A stretch of DNA of 63,431 nucleotides from assembly GCF_022808175.1 (NCBI RefSeq), contig NZ_JALGBX010000037.1:1-63431 (forward strand), given 5' to 3'. This document shows, piece after piece, positions 24,530 to 34,428 of the stretch. The translations under genes were made by a program, and so were the position numbers. This DNA is from Streptomyces sp. AP-93. GTDB taxonomy: Bacteria > Actinomycetota > Actinomycetes > Streptomycetales > Streptomycetaceae. Below the pieces are notes generated by a model. That model did no database searches. It was not told the origin of the DNA and saw nothing but the letters and a program-made list of their open reading frames with translations. Position 1 is the first letter of the stretch. Every line of letters starts with the position of its first letter.

Positions 24530-27500
24530 TCAATACCCCATCCCGTAGTCGTCGTCGTTGCCCTGCGGCTGATCGATCTCGATGCTCGGCGTGTAAACCG
24601 GACGCGACTTGCCTACGCGCACGGCATGCGCAGAGCGGCGATGCGAGCCGCGGGTACGCGAGGTCTCCGCGTCCTGAGAGATCACGTCGCGCTTGACAAC
24701 CGAGTCGTCGACAGCGATCACGGCGTTGTCCAGGCTGTGCGTCTCGGCGGCTCCCAGCTGATCGAGCTGCCGGGACATTTCCGCCCGAGCCTTCCGAGTC
24801 CCCGAGGACGCAAACTGCTCGTTCTTCTCGCCGTCGTAGACGCTCTCGCGGTTCTTGGCTGCCTCGACCAGATCGGCGAACGCGCCACCATAGGCCATCC
24901 GGTCCATCACGGTGCCCCGCAGCGACGCATCTTCTTCCAAGTTGCGGATGAGACCGGTCTTCGGGTCCTCCAGCGCACGTGCCACGCGGGCCACATAGTC
25001 CGGGTTGACCGTGACTCCGAAGCCCTCCTTGGACTCGTAGAACTCAATGAACTGCTTCTCCCACTCCTCAGTCGTGGCCTGGACAGGCTCACCGTCGAGG
25101 AATGCCGTGCGCCACTGGCCCGGGCCGACGTGCTCGATGCTGCGGCCCCTCCAGAGATCGCGGCCGGGGCCCTGGAGCATCGCGTACTTGTGCCGGGCCT
25201 CAGCGGCGTCGTGCTTGGCCTGCAGGATCGATTGGGTCACCGGGTAGGTGACCTCCAGGACGGCCTTGAGGTCCTCGCCGCGCAGCGCGCGCACGGCGCG
25301 CTGGCTGAACGAGCCTCCCAGGCCGGTGCCGTGGGCCTTGATCGCCGTGGCGAACATTGAGGCTTCCTGGTCGGCCTGCGTGATGCCGGGCGTGCCCTGC
25401 GCATCGCCCAGGTTCCGGGCGTAGTCGGTGAGCTTCTTCTCGCTCCCCTTGGCACCGGTCTCGACACAGACCTCGCGCACGCTCTGCAAGTGCGCCTCGC
25501 GATGCGAGAACATCAGCGCCGCACCGAACTCGCCACGTTGCGCCTGGCGGTACAGCCCGCTCAGCTCCTCCGTCACGACCTGCTGGGCGACCTCAATGTC
25601 CCCCGGCGACTGTGCGCCGGTGAGCACCTGCAGCCGGAGCCGGTTCGCCTCGCTCCGCGAACTCTCCAACTCCTCGTTCAGCCCAGCATCCTTGAAGAGC
25701 GCGACCTGGGTGTCCAGCGACACCTGCATGGCCAGCGGGTGTGAACCATCGCCCTTGACCACTCCGGTGTCCAACAGGTTGGCCGGCACCGAGAGCTTCG
25801 CCAGGGCCTCAGCTTTGGCAGCATCGCTGTGCAGCTTCACCACGGCGACGGCGTCGCCGTCGAAGTCGCCGTCGAAGCAGGCGTCCATCACCGGGTTGAT
25901 CGCGGCACCGGTGAGCCGGTCGTCGATCGCGACCCGCATGTAGCGCACGCCGGCGTCACGGAGCACCGGGTCACGCCACACCAGCGCGTGATCGCCCTCG
26001 GCCAGCCCCAGCTGTTCGGCCTTGACCGAGCTGAGCGCAACCTGGTCGACGTCCAGCCGGGGGTCTGAGGTCCACACCATCGTCGCCGAGTCGGTGAGCC
26101 GCGAGGCCATCAGCCCGGTTTTGAAGATGTTGTTCTTGCCTGTCAGCACCCGGTTCTGCACGTCGGTCGTGATCGCCTCGAAGGCGCGCTGAGCGCGCGA
26201 GACCGACTCGCTCATGCCGCGGCGCACCTCGGCGCGCTTCTCCGCGGGCAGACGCTGGCTGCCCAGCTGCTCGGCCATGTAGCGGTAGCGGCAGGCCTGG
26301 ACGAAGACGTCCTGGTAGCTGCGGGTGTGGTCGTGCGTGACGGAGGATCCGTCCTCGAAATCCTGGCCACTGCGCAGATGCGAGGACATCACCGGCAGCT
26401 TCCACGAGCTCGCGCTCATCGTCTCGGTCTGCTCACCGGTCGGATACGTGAGCGGGAACGGGATCTCCATGTCGCCGCCGCGGTCGCCGATGAGATGGCC
26501 GAAGGATTTGCGCATCGCCGTGGTGTTGAGTCCCGGGAACTGGCCCTCCTTGCGCGGCTGAGTGCGCAGCAGCTCGGGCATCGGGATGAGCCGGCGCTCG
26601 GGGCGCTCGTCGACGCCCTCGGCCTGGCCGACCACCCGCAGTGTGCCGTCAGCCTCCACGTCCATGCCGGTCACCAGCAGATACTCGCGCAGGGTCGATT
26701 CGGCTCCGCTGTTGTGGCCGTAGAACTCGCGCATGATCGACGGGCAGTCCTGAGACTGCAGCGCCCAGGCCAGCTGCGAGGAGGCCTTACGGCCCTTGCC
26801 GGCACGCACCTGCTCGTCGTCGTAGATCTTCGTCTTCTCGTCGACGGCCATATGGGTGACCACGAAGCGCATCTCGCCCAGGGCACTCGGCCGCAGTTCT
26901 CCGTTGGGGGAGCGCAGGTCGGAGACATTCCCGCTCATCAGCTCGCGCGCCGAGCCCGCGTTGCGCCGGGAGATCAGGCTGAACGGGCTCATCACCACGT
27001 CCAGGCCCGGGTTGGCCCGGAACCAGTTGACTTCTTCGACGACATCCTGCTCCTGCGCGTCCTGCAGTGGCGTGTCCCGGTCGACGATCAGCGAGATCAC
27101 ACCCTTGTTGCCGTGCAGATCCGAGATCTTGTCGCCCACGACGAGATCTCGCTCCTGGCCGCCAGCCCCGCGGATGCGGTGGCGCTCGGCGAACTCCTTT
27201 GACACCACGATCGGGTCGTCAGCTGTCCAGCCGCCGAAGGTCATCAGCGCCGTCTTCGCCGGCGCGGTGACCTCAGAAGACTGCATGATCGTAGAGGCCG
27301 TCATCTGCTGGCGGTCGAACGGGTCGTATCGCAGCGTCTCGAGCTCGGGGAGAGCCATGAGCGGCGCACGCTGTCCGGCCACGCTCTCGTCACCCGGCAC
27401 GATCCGGCCGTCGGCGTCGACTTGGGCCTGAGTGGTCAGGTATCGCACGATGCCCTGGTTGGTCGCGCCTCCGGTCATCACCGGGTCGAAGTAGCCGCTG

Positions 27501-30079
27501 GGCGCACCGACGTTATTCCTGTCTTTGCCGGTGAGCACCGTCATGTTCCGTCCGCCGGTGAGCCGCCAGGCGTCGAAGCGGTTGTCGTCAGCCGGGTCAG
27601 TTCGGTCGCGCTGGTCCCGGTACTCGGCGTAGATCGTCGAGCCGGTCTTGATCTCGTTGGAGTAGCGCACACGGCGCGCCTCGGTCTGCAAGATCGCGGC
27701 CGTCCACTTCTCCAGGTGTTCCTTGATCTCGCCGGTGGACTCGTCGAGCTGGTACGTGGTGGCGCGCTCGATGAAGTCGATCGGGTGCTTCGTGCCGTAC
27801 AGCTGCGAGTAGACCGCGTTGAGCGAGGAGGGCTCGCCGGTCTCGCTGCGCCCGGCGATGAGGTCGCCGGCGATCTGGTACTGGATGCGCTCGTGCATGA
27901 GCTGTTCGTAGCCGCGCAGGCGCGTGCGTTCCTCGACCGAGGTCGGAGCCTCGCCCGGAGTCTGGGCCGTGATCGTGGCCTCGTAGCCCGGCACGATTAG
28001 GGCGTTCTGCCTGCTGGCGAAGGCGGTGGTGATCTCGCCGTACTCGCCGACATCGAAGACCTGGCCGATCTCACCCGAGATCGGAGCCCTCTTGCCGTCA
28101 CGGCGCAGCTTTTCGCCGCTCCAGCGGATGACGCCCTGCTCGTCCACCAGGATCTCGGAGACCGTCGCCGCGTTGCGCTCGATGCTTTCACGCACGGTGA
28201 CCCCGATGCGCCGCATGAGCGCAGATTCGTGATCGGCGATCGACAGGGAGCGCGCGGCGTTGAAGCGGACGAGCCGGTCCTTGAACCGGGTCGTCTGGAA
28301 GGTCGAGCCCATTATCTCGTCTGGGGAGATCCCGCAACGCCGAAGCGCTGAGGCGAGGTTGTCGAGGTTGGACCACTGCCCGGTGGGGCTGGTCATGTAG
28401 CGCGCCACCCGTTCCGGGTTGAAGCGCTGATCGACCCACTCGCCGTCGATGTCGTGGGGCCCCGCCTCCCAGGTCCCGATGAGTTCGAAGGGAACGTCCT
28501 CGGCGTGCTGTCGGACCTTCTCGATGGCAGTGCCGGCGTAGACGAGGTTGCCCATCTCTGGCGCCTCGTCGGCCTGCAGCTCGCCGATCTCCTCCAGCCG
28601 TTCCTGGTACATCTCTTCGGTCGCACCTGGGCGCAGCAGTTCGCTGTGCGCTCCGGTGAGCACGTCCCAGTACGAGCGCTGGATCGCAGCGACCTCAGAG
28701 TCAGCCGAGTAATCCGGCGGTTCGATCGCGTCCAACTGTCCGCTGGTTCGCTCCAGTTCCACCTGTGCACGACCGATGAGATCCTCGACGCCAAGGGCTG
28801 CCTGTAGGTTCTCCCGAGCGCTCTCGACGGCGGTCTTCGCATAGGCCTCGGCTGGCTCAGCGTCGATGAAGAAGAGCGGTAGTGAGCGGTTCTTCGCGTC
28901 TCGGCGCAGCATCACCTTCGAGCCGGGCCGGGGGCCGGACTCACCGGGGGCCACGTAGTCGCCGACCACGAACATCGACTCGCGGTCGACGTGGTAGCTG
29001 TCGGGCACATCCACCACTGTGCGGCCACGGTCGCGCTCCTGGTGCGTCGTGCCGGTCTCGCCGGCGGCGTGCCCCGGCAAATCCATGCGCTCGACGCGAT
29101 GGCCCTGGGCGAAGCGCAGTAGCTGGACAGCTTCCGCCGACGAGGGGGAGTAGACGGCCATGCCGCCGGGGACCCGGTAGTTCGTCGAGTAGCGCAGCAC
29201 GGTGCCGTTGTCGTAGATCCGAGCTCCGGCGTACTCCTCCTGACGTGTGTCGGTGAGGCGGATCTCCATGCCGGTCCCGGCGATCTTCGCCTTGATCTGG
29301 CCTGGCTCGCGGTCGCGCATCACCTCGTAGGACACGCCCTGGGCCTTCAGCTCCTCGAGCAGTGCTGCCGAGCGCGCCACGGCGCGCTGGGACATGAAGC
29401 GGTTGCGGTCGACGCGGTTCGTCTGCGGGTCCCGGCCGCCGTCGATGACCCACTCGCGCACCTGGTCGTACTCCTGCTGGCTCATCTTGTCCATCAGCGC
29501 GGTGAGACCAGCGGCGTCGTCGTTCGTCATCGCGCGGCCTGCCTCGAACGGCTTGCCATCGTCGTCGGTACGCCAGAGGACCATGTTTCCGCGCCGCGGA
29601 TCGGCCAGGGTCTCCACCTCGCCGCCGGCCACGCGTCCGATCGTCTCGTCCGGCAGGTACACCAGCGCAGTCCCGGCGCGCTTCACGGTCGCGCGTTCGG
29701 ACCAGTCGGGGTCGTAGGGGCTGATCGGCAGCCGAGCCGACTTCGGGTCGACCTGGGCGCCGACGCCGGTGACGCGGGTGAACTCCCGCTGCGACTGCTG
29801 GTAGCGCTCGTTCTGCGGGGAATGGTCACCGAACTGCGGCTCGTAGTCGGACACCTTCTCCGCGAACGCCTGGTCGATGGCGGAGAGGCAGTCCGTGACG
29901 CCCAGCCGCGGGTCGGCCAGTGCGGTGCCCCGCTGGCCGAGGATCTCGTCGACCCGGGCGCGGATCGCCTTGGCCTGGGAGATCGGAATGACCTGTCCGG
30001 TCTGCTCCCGGGCCTGCGCGACTGCCTTGTAGTAGACGTACTCGTAGAAGTACCTGCGCAGTCCGTGTGCCTTCTTCAT
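24530..30079 (-). CDS. Single-chain DNA-dependent RNA polymerase-like protein (beta and beta' halves fused)
   Basis: 1,849 residues. Beta-type block: DPIVVSKEFAERHRIRG, then VGDKISDLHGNKGVISLI with the two catalytic lysines (K984 in GDK, K992 in HGNKG), then LDVVMSPFSLISRRNAG at 1026-1042, matching beta 'VDIxLNPLGVPSRMNxG'. Beta'-type block: ALVWRDPVLRDAGVRYMRV, then FDGDFDGDAVAVVKLHSD with the Mg-binding Asp triad D1405/D1407/D1409 (NADFDGD in beta'). It continues with a bridge-helix-like TGAKGSEKKL (1541-1550) and a possible trigger loop near 1583-1599. Normal beta plus beta' total about 2,450 residues. The N-terminal 950 residues are highly diverged. AGGAGG precedes ATG 30,079; TTG 30,085 is possible. 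Confidence 0.85.
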   Translation of the reverse strand: MKKAHGLRRYFYEYVYYKAVAQAREQTGQVIPISQAKAIRARVDEILGQRGTALADPRLGVTDCLSAIDQAFAEKVSDYEPQFGDHSPQNERYQQSQREFTRVTGVGAQVDPKSARLPISPYDPDWSERATVKRAGTALVYLPDETIGRVAGGEVETLADPRRGNMVLWRTDDDGKPFEAGRAMTNDDAAGLTALMDKMSQQEYDQVREWVIDGGRDPQTNRVDRNRFMSQRAVARSAALLEELKAQGVSYEVMRDREPGQIKAKIAGTGMEIRLTDTRQEEYAGARIYDNGTVLRYSTNYRVPGGMAVYSPSSAEAVQLLRFAQGHRVERMDLPGHAAGETGTTHQERDRGRTVVDVPDSYHVDRESMFVVGDYVAPGESGPRPGSKVMLRRDAKNRSLPLFFIDAEPAEAYAKTAVESARENLQAALGVEDLIGRAQVELERTSGQLDAIEPPDYSADSEVAAIQRSYWDVLTGAHSELLRPGATEEMYQERLEEIGELQADEAPEMGNLVYAGTAIEKVRQHAEDVPFELIGTWEAGPHDIDGEWVDQRFNPERVARYMTSPTGQWSNLDNLASALRRCGISPDEIMGSTFQTTRFKDRLVRFNAARSLSIADHESALMRRIGVTVRESIERNAATVSEILVDEQGVIRWSGEKLRRDGKRAPISGEIGQVFDVGEYGEITTAFASRQNALIVPGYEATITAQTPGEAPTSVEERTRLRGYEQLMHERIQYQIAGDLIAGRSETGEPSSLNAVYSQLYGTKHPIDFIERATTYQLDESTGEIKEHLEKWTAAILQTEARRVRYSNEIKTGSTIYAEYRDQRDRTDPADDNRFDAWRLTGGRNMTVLTGKDRNNVGAPSGYFDPVMTGGATNQGIVRYLTTQAQVDADGRIVPGDESVAGQRAPLMALPELETLRYDPFDRQQMTASTIMQSSEVTAPAKTALMTFGGWTADDPIVVSKEFAERHRIRGAGGQERDLVVGDKISDLHGNKGVISLIVDRDTPLQDAQEQDVVEEVNWFRANPGLDVVMSPFSLISRRNAGSARELMSGNVSDLRSPNGELRPSALGEMRFVVTHMAVDEKTKIYDDEQVRAGKGRKASSQLAWALQSQDCPSIMREFYGHNSGAESTLREYLLVTGMDVEADGTLRVVGQAEGVDERPERRLIPMPELLRTQPRKEGQFPGLNTTAMRKSFGHLIGDRGGDMEIPFPLTYPTGEQTETMSASSWKLPVMSSHLRSGQDFEDGSSVTHDHTRSYQDVFVQACRYRYMAEQLGSQRLPAEKRAEVRRGMSESVSRAQRAFEAITTDVQNRVLTGKNNIFKTGLMASRLTDSATMVWTSDPRLDVDQVALSSVKAEQLGLAEGDHALVWRDPVLRDAGVRYMRVAIDDRLTGAAINPVMDACFDGDFDGDAVAVVKLHSDAAKAEALAKLSVPANLLDTGVVKGDGSHPLAMQVSLDTQVALFKDAGLNEELESSRSEANRLRLQVLTGAQSPGDIEVAQQVVTEELSGLYRQAQRGEFGAALMFSHREAHLQSVREVCVETGAKGSEKKLTDYARNLGDAQGTPGITQADQEASMFATAIKAHGTGLGGSFSQRAVRALRGEDLKAVLEVTYPVTQSILQAKHDAAEARHKYAMLQGPGRDLWRGRSIEHVGPGQWRTAFLDGEPVQATTEEWEKQFIEFYESKEGFGVTVNPDYVARVARALEDPKTGLIRNLEEDASLRGTVMDRMAYGGAFADLVEAAKNRESVYDGEKNEQFASSGTRKARAEMSRQLDQLGAAETHSLDNAVIAVDDSVVKRDVISQDAETSRTRGSHRRSAHAVRVGKSRPVYTPSIEIDQPQGNDDDYGMGY

Positions 30080-30161
30080 AGTCAATCAGCCTCCTGTGGA
30101 TGCTCCGGGTTGCATAGAGCCTACCTCGCCTATTTAAAGGGGGTGGGAGACTATTGGAAAA

Positions 30162-30209
30162 GCCAGTGCCGAGGCTGTCTCTCTTAGTCGAGAGATGGCC
30201 TCGGCACTG
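30162..30209 (-). terminator. Terminator between the coupling protein and the polymerase-like gene
   Basis: CCAGTGCCGAGGC (30,162-30,174) pairs perfectly with GCCTCGGCACTGG (30,197-30,209), with an inner CTCTC/GAGAG stem. Read on the minus strand it is followed by CTTTTCC. It isolates the polymerase-like operon from the transfer operon upstream. Confidence 0.85.
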
Positions 30210-30245
30210 GTCGTGATCTTTGTCCGGCCCCCAAGTGCGCGCCGG

Positions 30246-33200
30246 CTACTTTGAGTTCATCTCGATGGCCATGGCCCGGTCAAACCGGCCGTCGGCCAGC
30301 ACCTCCCAGCTCGGCAGCGAAGCCAGGTACTGGTAGAAGGCCGAGTGGACCTTCACCGTCGCCAGCGACTTCAGATCCTCCTCGGTGACGTCCTCCTCGG
30401 CGAACACCCGCGAGACCCCGTCGTTCACATGGCCGTTGATCCGGCGGGCCGCATTGGCGTACGCGTCCGAACGAATCTGGCTGATGTACGTCTGGGACCC
30501 ATCGGCGCTGCGCAGCTCGCCGTCGCCGCCGACCGAGAAGTGTTCGCGATCCTGTTCCAACTCGGTCTGTGCCGACTTGTAGGCCTCACCGATCTCGATG
30601 TCCAGGCTCTTGACCTTCGCCGAGCCGTCGGGGTTGACCAGCATCTCCTTGCTGATCGTCCCTTCGGCGTAGAGCAGGCGCTGCCGCTCGACGCTGACCG
30701 CCTGACTCTCGGCGACCGCAACCCCGACCTCCACGTTCTCGATGAACTGGTCCTCGTCGAACATGCTCATCCCCTCGTACTCGTCGGGGTCGACGACCAC
30801 CGGGGCATTGGGGTCTTGGCCCTCGTCGACCGTGGTCATCGTGGTGATGACCTCCATGACCTCGTCGGCGTAGACATCCGGGTCCAGGCGCTCGATGTCG
30901 ACCTCCCGGTAACCGTAGATCTCCTTGTACTGCGCCTTTGCGTCCGCGGCCTTGACTGCCTGCCGCATGCGCTTCTCCAGCATCTTCACGAAGTCCGGCT
31001 GGTTCATACGCACGTCGAAGTCCATGGCACTGGACAGCGTCGGGATCGTCTGCAGCGAGTACGTGTGCCCCGGGTGCTTGATCGTGTTCCCCAGCAGCCG
31101 GAACGACATCGGCAGGATCGTCTGGTTGCGGTTCCAGATCGGCGCGTCGCCGGCCCGGAAGACGATCGAGTTGCGCGGCGCGAGGAATGCCATGTCGTTG
31201 TAGCTGATCAGCGGCTCTTCCTTGGTGTTCATCGTGTAGGAGACCCGGCCCTCGGTCTTGCCGCCGATGATCTTGTCGAGATCCTGGCTGATCTGCTTGC
31301 TGTCCCTGTATGACCGGTGCGTCTTGCCGCTCATCTTCTCCAGCGTTTCGATCATCGAGTCGTCCGTGGACTTCAGGAACACGATGTTCGAGGTGTTGCC
31401 CTGCACGATCTTGTCGACCGACTCACCATAGACGTCGCGCAGCTGCTGCAGGGTCTGCAGGATGAGCGTGAACTGCTGCTCCTGGCCCAGGCCGATGGAG
31501 AGCATCGTCTCGAAACCGTCGATGCCCTTGCCCTCCGACTGCAGGTTGCCGAGCTCGTCGAGCATGAACCGCGTGCGGTAGAGCGGCTTCTGGTTCGACT
31601 TCGTCATGTACGCCTGGTCGGCGCTCACGTCGAACAGCTGCTTGACCAGGATCAAGATCAGCTTTGCGTACTTCATCAGGTGAGGCGGAGTCACCAGGAA
31701 CAGTGCCTTCGGGGACTCCGAGTAGCGCGACAGCGTCTGCGTGATCGCCCGTGCCTGGTATGAGACCTTCTCCGGGTTGCCGCCGCCGGAGAAGTCGAGC
31801 TGTGTGTCCGGGTAGAGCGTGTCCCCGGGCTGGAAGGAGAGGGTCTTCCCGTCCCGGGTGCCGCCCTCGCGCACCGGCTTGAGCTCACGTATCACGCCGT
31901 TCTTCACGATCTTCTTGCCCGTCACGGGCTCGACCACGTAGTGCCGGCCGTTGAGCGAGACCTGGTAGTTCTTCGTGAAGCTGAAGTAGAAGGTGCGCAC
32001 CAACATCTTCGTCTGCGGGTTGACCAGCTCCAGTTTGAGCCAGGCCTCGTCGTCAGGGAACTTGCCCTTGAAGTTGTACCGCGCCCAGCCCTCGCGGCCG
32101 ACGATCTCCTCGTGCGTGAAGTCCTCGCCGAGGCTCTTGGTGAACATCTGGTCCGCGTAGGCCGACCATACGGCCTGCTGACCGACGAGGTGGTCGCGCT
32201 TGACGTAGTTCGGCGCGAAGCGCACGCCGAGGCGGCGCGGGAAGCTCAGGCCGGCCAAATCGGTGTTCTGCGAGGGCTTGCCCGAGGTCAGCGTCGAGAT
32301 CGTGGGGTCGGTGAAGAACGACATTGCGGTGATCGCGATGCCGTATACCGAGGCCAGCATCTTCTCCGCCCCGGCCATCGAGCGCAGCGCGTTGTGGGCG
32401 TTGCCCACCAACGTGCGCATGTTGTTGCGGGGCAGCTCCTCGCTCGCGTTGAAGTACAGGCTGAGCATGTCCTGATCGGCCTTGCCCTCCCACATGAAGG
32501 CCTGGGCCGCCGCTTTCTCTTGCTCCTCGGCCAGGGCGTCCTCGTTGTTCTCGAACTCGCCGGCCTTGACCCGCTTCTCCAGCTCGGCCTCAGGGTTCTT
32601 GATCTTCTTCGAGCTCATCTGTACGAAGAACTGGTAGCAGTTGTAGAGCGTGACCTTGCCCCAGAGGTCATCGAGCTTCTGCTCCACCAGCGCAGGGTCC
32701 ATATTCAGCACGGCTGCAGCGCTGCGCAGCTCCCGCTCCTCCTCAAGATAGAAGTCGATGAGTCCGTAGGCCGCGCGCTTGAAGGCGTTGTTGGCGGCAT
32801 TGGGCCAGACCGGGTCCTCGCCGCCGTCGAGCGGAAAGAAGATCCCGGCGATGTTCTCCACGTACAGCGCGCACTTGGTGAAGTTGCCCTCACGCGCCGC
32901 GTCGGCCGCCAGCCCCAGCGGGTTGTAGATGTCGGTCTTCATGGAGTTGATCAGATTGAACTGCACCGGCTCGAACCCGCGCGTGACCAGGGGCACGTAG
33001 TTCTTCACCAGCAACTCGCCCTTGGGGTCGTTGATGACCATGTTCGAAGGCTTCCTCTCCCGCGACCACATGTCGATGACCGGCTCGATGTAGGTCTGGC
33101 CCTTACCGGCCCGGGTGATGGCCAGCACCATGGTGTTCACCGGCGCCGTATCGACCACGTACGCCCCGGCCGGGCGCTGGACCTCGTACGCCGGGAACGT

Positions 33201-34292
33201 CCAGTCTTCCTTGATCAGGTCAGCGACGGTCTTGTGCTTGTCCGACCCGAAACCAAGCTTGTCCCGGTTCTTGCCGTCAGGGTTGTACGGGATCAGCGTG
33301 GTGTCGTACTTCTGACGCAGCCCCTTGTCCATAGGGAGCCCCGATGCCTCGAACAGCTCGTCGCCGAAGTCTTCGTCGATGATCGGCAGGGTCCGCGTCA
33401 GCGGATTGCCCTCGTCGTCATCTATGACCTCGTCGGCGTAGTAGACGAGGTTCCCCTTCTCATCGATGACGTCCTTCTTGGCGCGCTGGACGACCTTGAC
33501 GGTGCCCAGGCCCTTATTCCTGAGCATCATGTGGCTGAGCATCGAGCTGACCTGCACGCTCGAGTGAGCACCGGCGTCCGGGAACCAGTCGTAGTTCTGC
33601 TGGATCTCTTCCGGCAAGGCGATGTGCTGGTCGTTCTGGTACTGATTGATGTCGCTCGTGGCGTTCATCAGGTTCGCCGCGGCGACCTTCCGCGAGAACC
33701 ACGTGCCGATGATGAGGGCGACCATCAGGCCCGAGCCGAGCGTGATGAAGAGCTTGAATCCTGAGACGTCGGCCAGCTGCTCGCCGACAGCCGTCGTGCT
33801 CTTCTTGGGCTCAGCCGGCTTCTCGGCGCTGGGCTTGCCGTCCTTCGCCGCGGTGTACCAACTGGGGAGAGGAACAGCCTCAGCGTTGGGGTAACACTTC
33901 GCCTTCACGTCCGGGTTGCCGTCATTGGTCAGGGGCCGGTAACACTTCACGACCGAGCCGCCCGCACCCGTCGTGATGTCCTGGACGTAGTACGCGCTCG
34001 GCATGCCGGTGTTGCTGCCGGGCACATCCGAACCCACGGACGCGCCCACCGAGAGCACCGCCGTGGCGATGAGCGAGTAGAAGACCCAGACGACGATCGT
34101 CACCAGCACGCCAGTAATCACCGCGACGGTCATGCCCGGTCTGGTCGACCTCAGGGTCAAGAACTCGCTACGGTCCAGCTGCTGGTTGTCGTAGACGTCT
34201 CGGTTCGTCAGCGTCTCGCCAGGCGACCGAGCTGAGATCTTGTCCCAGCTGCTCGCCTCCGGCCGTGCCGCCTTCCGCCTGTTCGTGGCCAT
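30246..34292 (-). CDS. VirD4/TraG-type conjugative coupling protein
   Basis: 1,348 residues. Two membrane spans lie near residues 53-80 and 178-200. The nucleotide-binding segment TRAGKGQTYIEPVI is at 393-406, and Walker B FMLDELGNLQSEGKG has D912/E913. ILQTLQQLRDVYG and SNIVFLKSTDD follow, as in TraG/VirD4 proteins. It should deliver the relaxase-DNA complex to the secretion channel at the membrane. Usual T4CPs are 550-750 residues. Here a large insert lies between the Walker motifs and a C-terminal extension of about 300 residues follows. A 14-bp terminator stem separates it from the upstream coiled-coil gene. Confidence 0.85.
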   Translation of the reverse strand: MATNRRKAARPEASSWDKISARSPGETLTNRDVYDNQQLDRSEFLTLRSTRPGMTVAVITGVLVTIVVWVFYSLIATAVLSVGASVGSDVPGSNTGMPSAYYVQDITTGAGGSVVKCYRPLTNDGNPDVKAKCYPNAEAVPLPSWYTAAKDGKPSAEKPAEPKKSTTAVGEQLADVSGFKLFITLGSGLMVALIIGTWFSRKVAAANLMNATSDINQYQNDQHIALPEEIQQNYDWFPDAGAHSSVQVSSMLSHMMLRNKGLGTVKVVQRAKKDVIDEKGNLVYYADEVIDDDEGNPLTRTLPIIDEDFGDELFEASGLPMDKGLRQKYDTTLIPYNPDGKNRDKLGFGSDKHKTVADLIKEDWTFPAYEVQRPAGAYVVDTAPVNTMVLAITRAGKGQTYIEPVIDMWSRERKPSNMVINDPKGELLVKNYVPLVTRGFEPVQFNLINSMKTDIYNPLGLAADAAREGNFTKCALYVENIAGIFFPLDGGEDPVWPNAANNAFKRAAYGLIDFYLEEERELRSAAAVLNMDPALVEQKLDDLWGKVTLYNCYQFFVQMSSKKIKNPEAELEKRVKAGEFENNEDALAEEQEKAAAQAFMWEGKADQDMLSLYFNASEELPRNNMRTLVGNAHNALRSMAGAEKMLASVYGIAITAMSFFTDPTISTLTSGKPSQNTDLAGLSFPRRLGVRFAPNYVKRDHLVGQQAVWSAYADQMFTKSLGEDFTHEEIVGREGWARYNFKGKFPDDEAWLKLELVNPQTKMLVRTFYFSFTKNYQVSLNGRHYVVEPVTGKKIVKNGVIRELKPVREGGTRDGKTLSFQPGDTLYPDTQLDFSGGGNPEKVSYQARAITQTLSRYSESPKALFLVTPPHLMKYAKLILILVKQLFDVSADQAYMTKSNQKPLYRTRFMLDELGNLQSEGKGIDGFETMLSIGLGQEQQFTLILQTLQQLRDVYGESVDKIVQGNTSNIVFLKSTDDSMIETLEKMSGKTHRSYRDSKQISQDLDKIIGGKTEGRVSYTMNTKEEPLISYNDMAFLAPRNSIVFRAGDAPIWNRNQTILPMSFRLLGNTIKHPGHTYSLQTIPTLSSAMDFDVRMNQPDFVKMLEKRMRQAVKAADAKAQYKEIYGYREVDIERLDPDVYADEVMEVITTMTTVDEGQDPNAPVVVDPDEYEGMSMFDEDQFIENVEVGVAVAESQAVSVERQRLLYAEGTISKEMLVNPDGSAKVKSLDIEIGEAYKSAQTELEQDREHFSVGGDGELRSADGSQTYISQIRSDAYANAARRINGHVNDGVSRVFAEEDVTEEDLKSLATVKVHSAFYQYLASLPSWEVLADGRFDRAMAIEMNSK

Positions 34293-34364
34293 CGTGATCC
34301 CTTACTCTCGAGCTTCGCCCGTTCTGCTTTCCTGCTGTCCAGCGCGCCCGCCTGCGCAGACGAC

Positions 34365-34398
34365 GACGGCGCATGGGGAACGCGCCCCATGCGCCGTC
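34365..34398 (-). terminator. Perfect 14-bp hairpin upstream of the coupling-protein gene
   Basis: GACGGCGCATGGGG and its complement flank a six-base loop, between the 34,429 stop and the 34,292 start. It may terminate or attenuate transcription between the two genes. Confidence 0.7.
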
Positions 34399-34428
34399 AG
34401 ATCACCCCGTCGGTCATGACCGGATCGC

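Noticed and set aside
31941..33764. 607-residue open frame on the plus strand
   Set aside because: It is antisense to the coupling protein, which has membrane spans and Walker motifs. The composition is that of a shadow frame.
30246..34292. TraB/FtsK-type translocase
   Set aside because: The P-loop context (TRAGKGQT), the N-terminal double span and the LDELGN Walker B fit VirD4/TraG. No FtsK gamma-like domain was seen.
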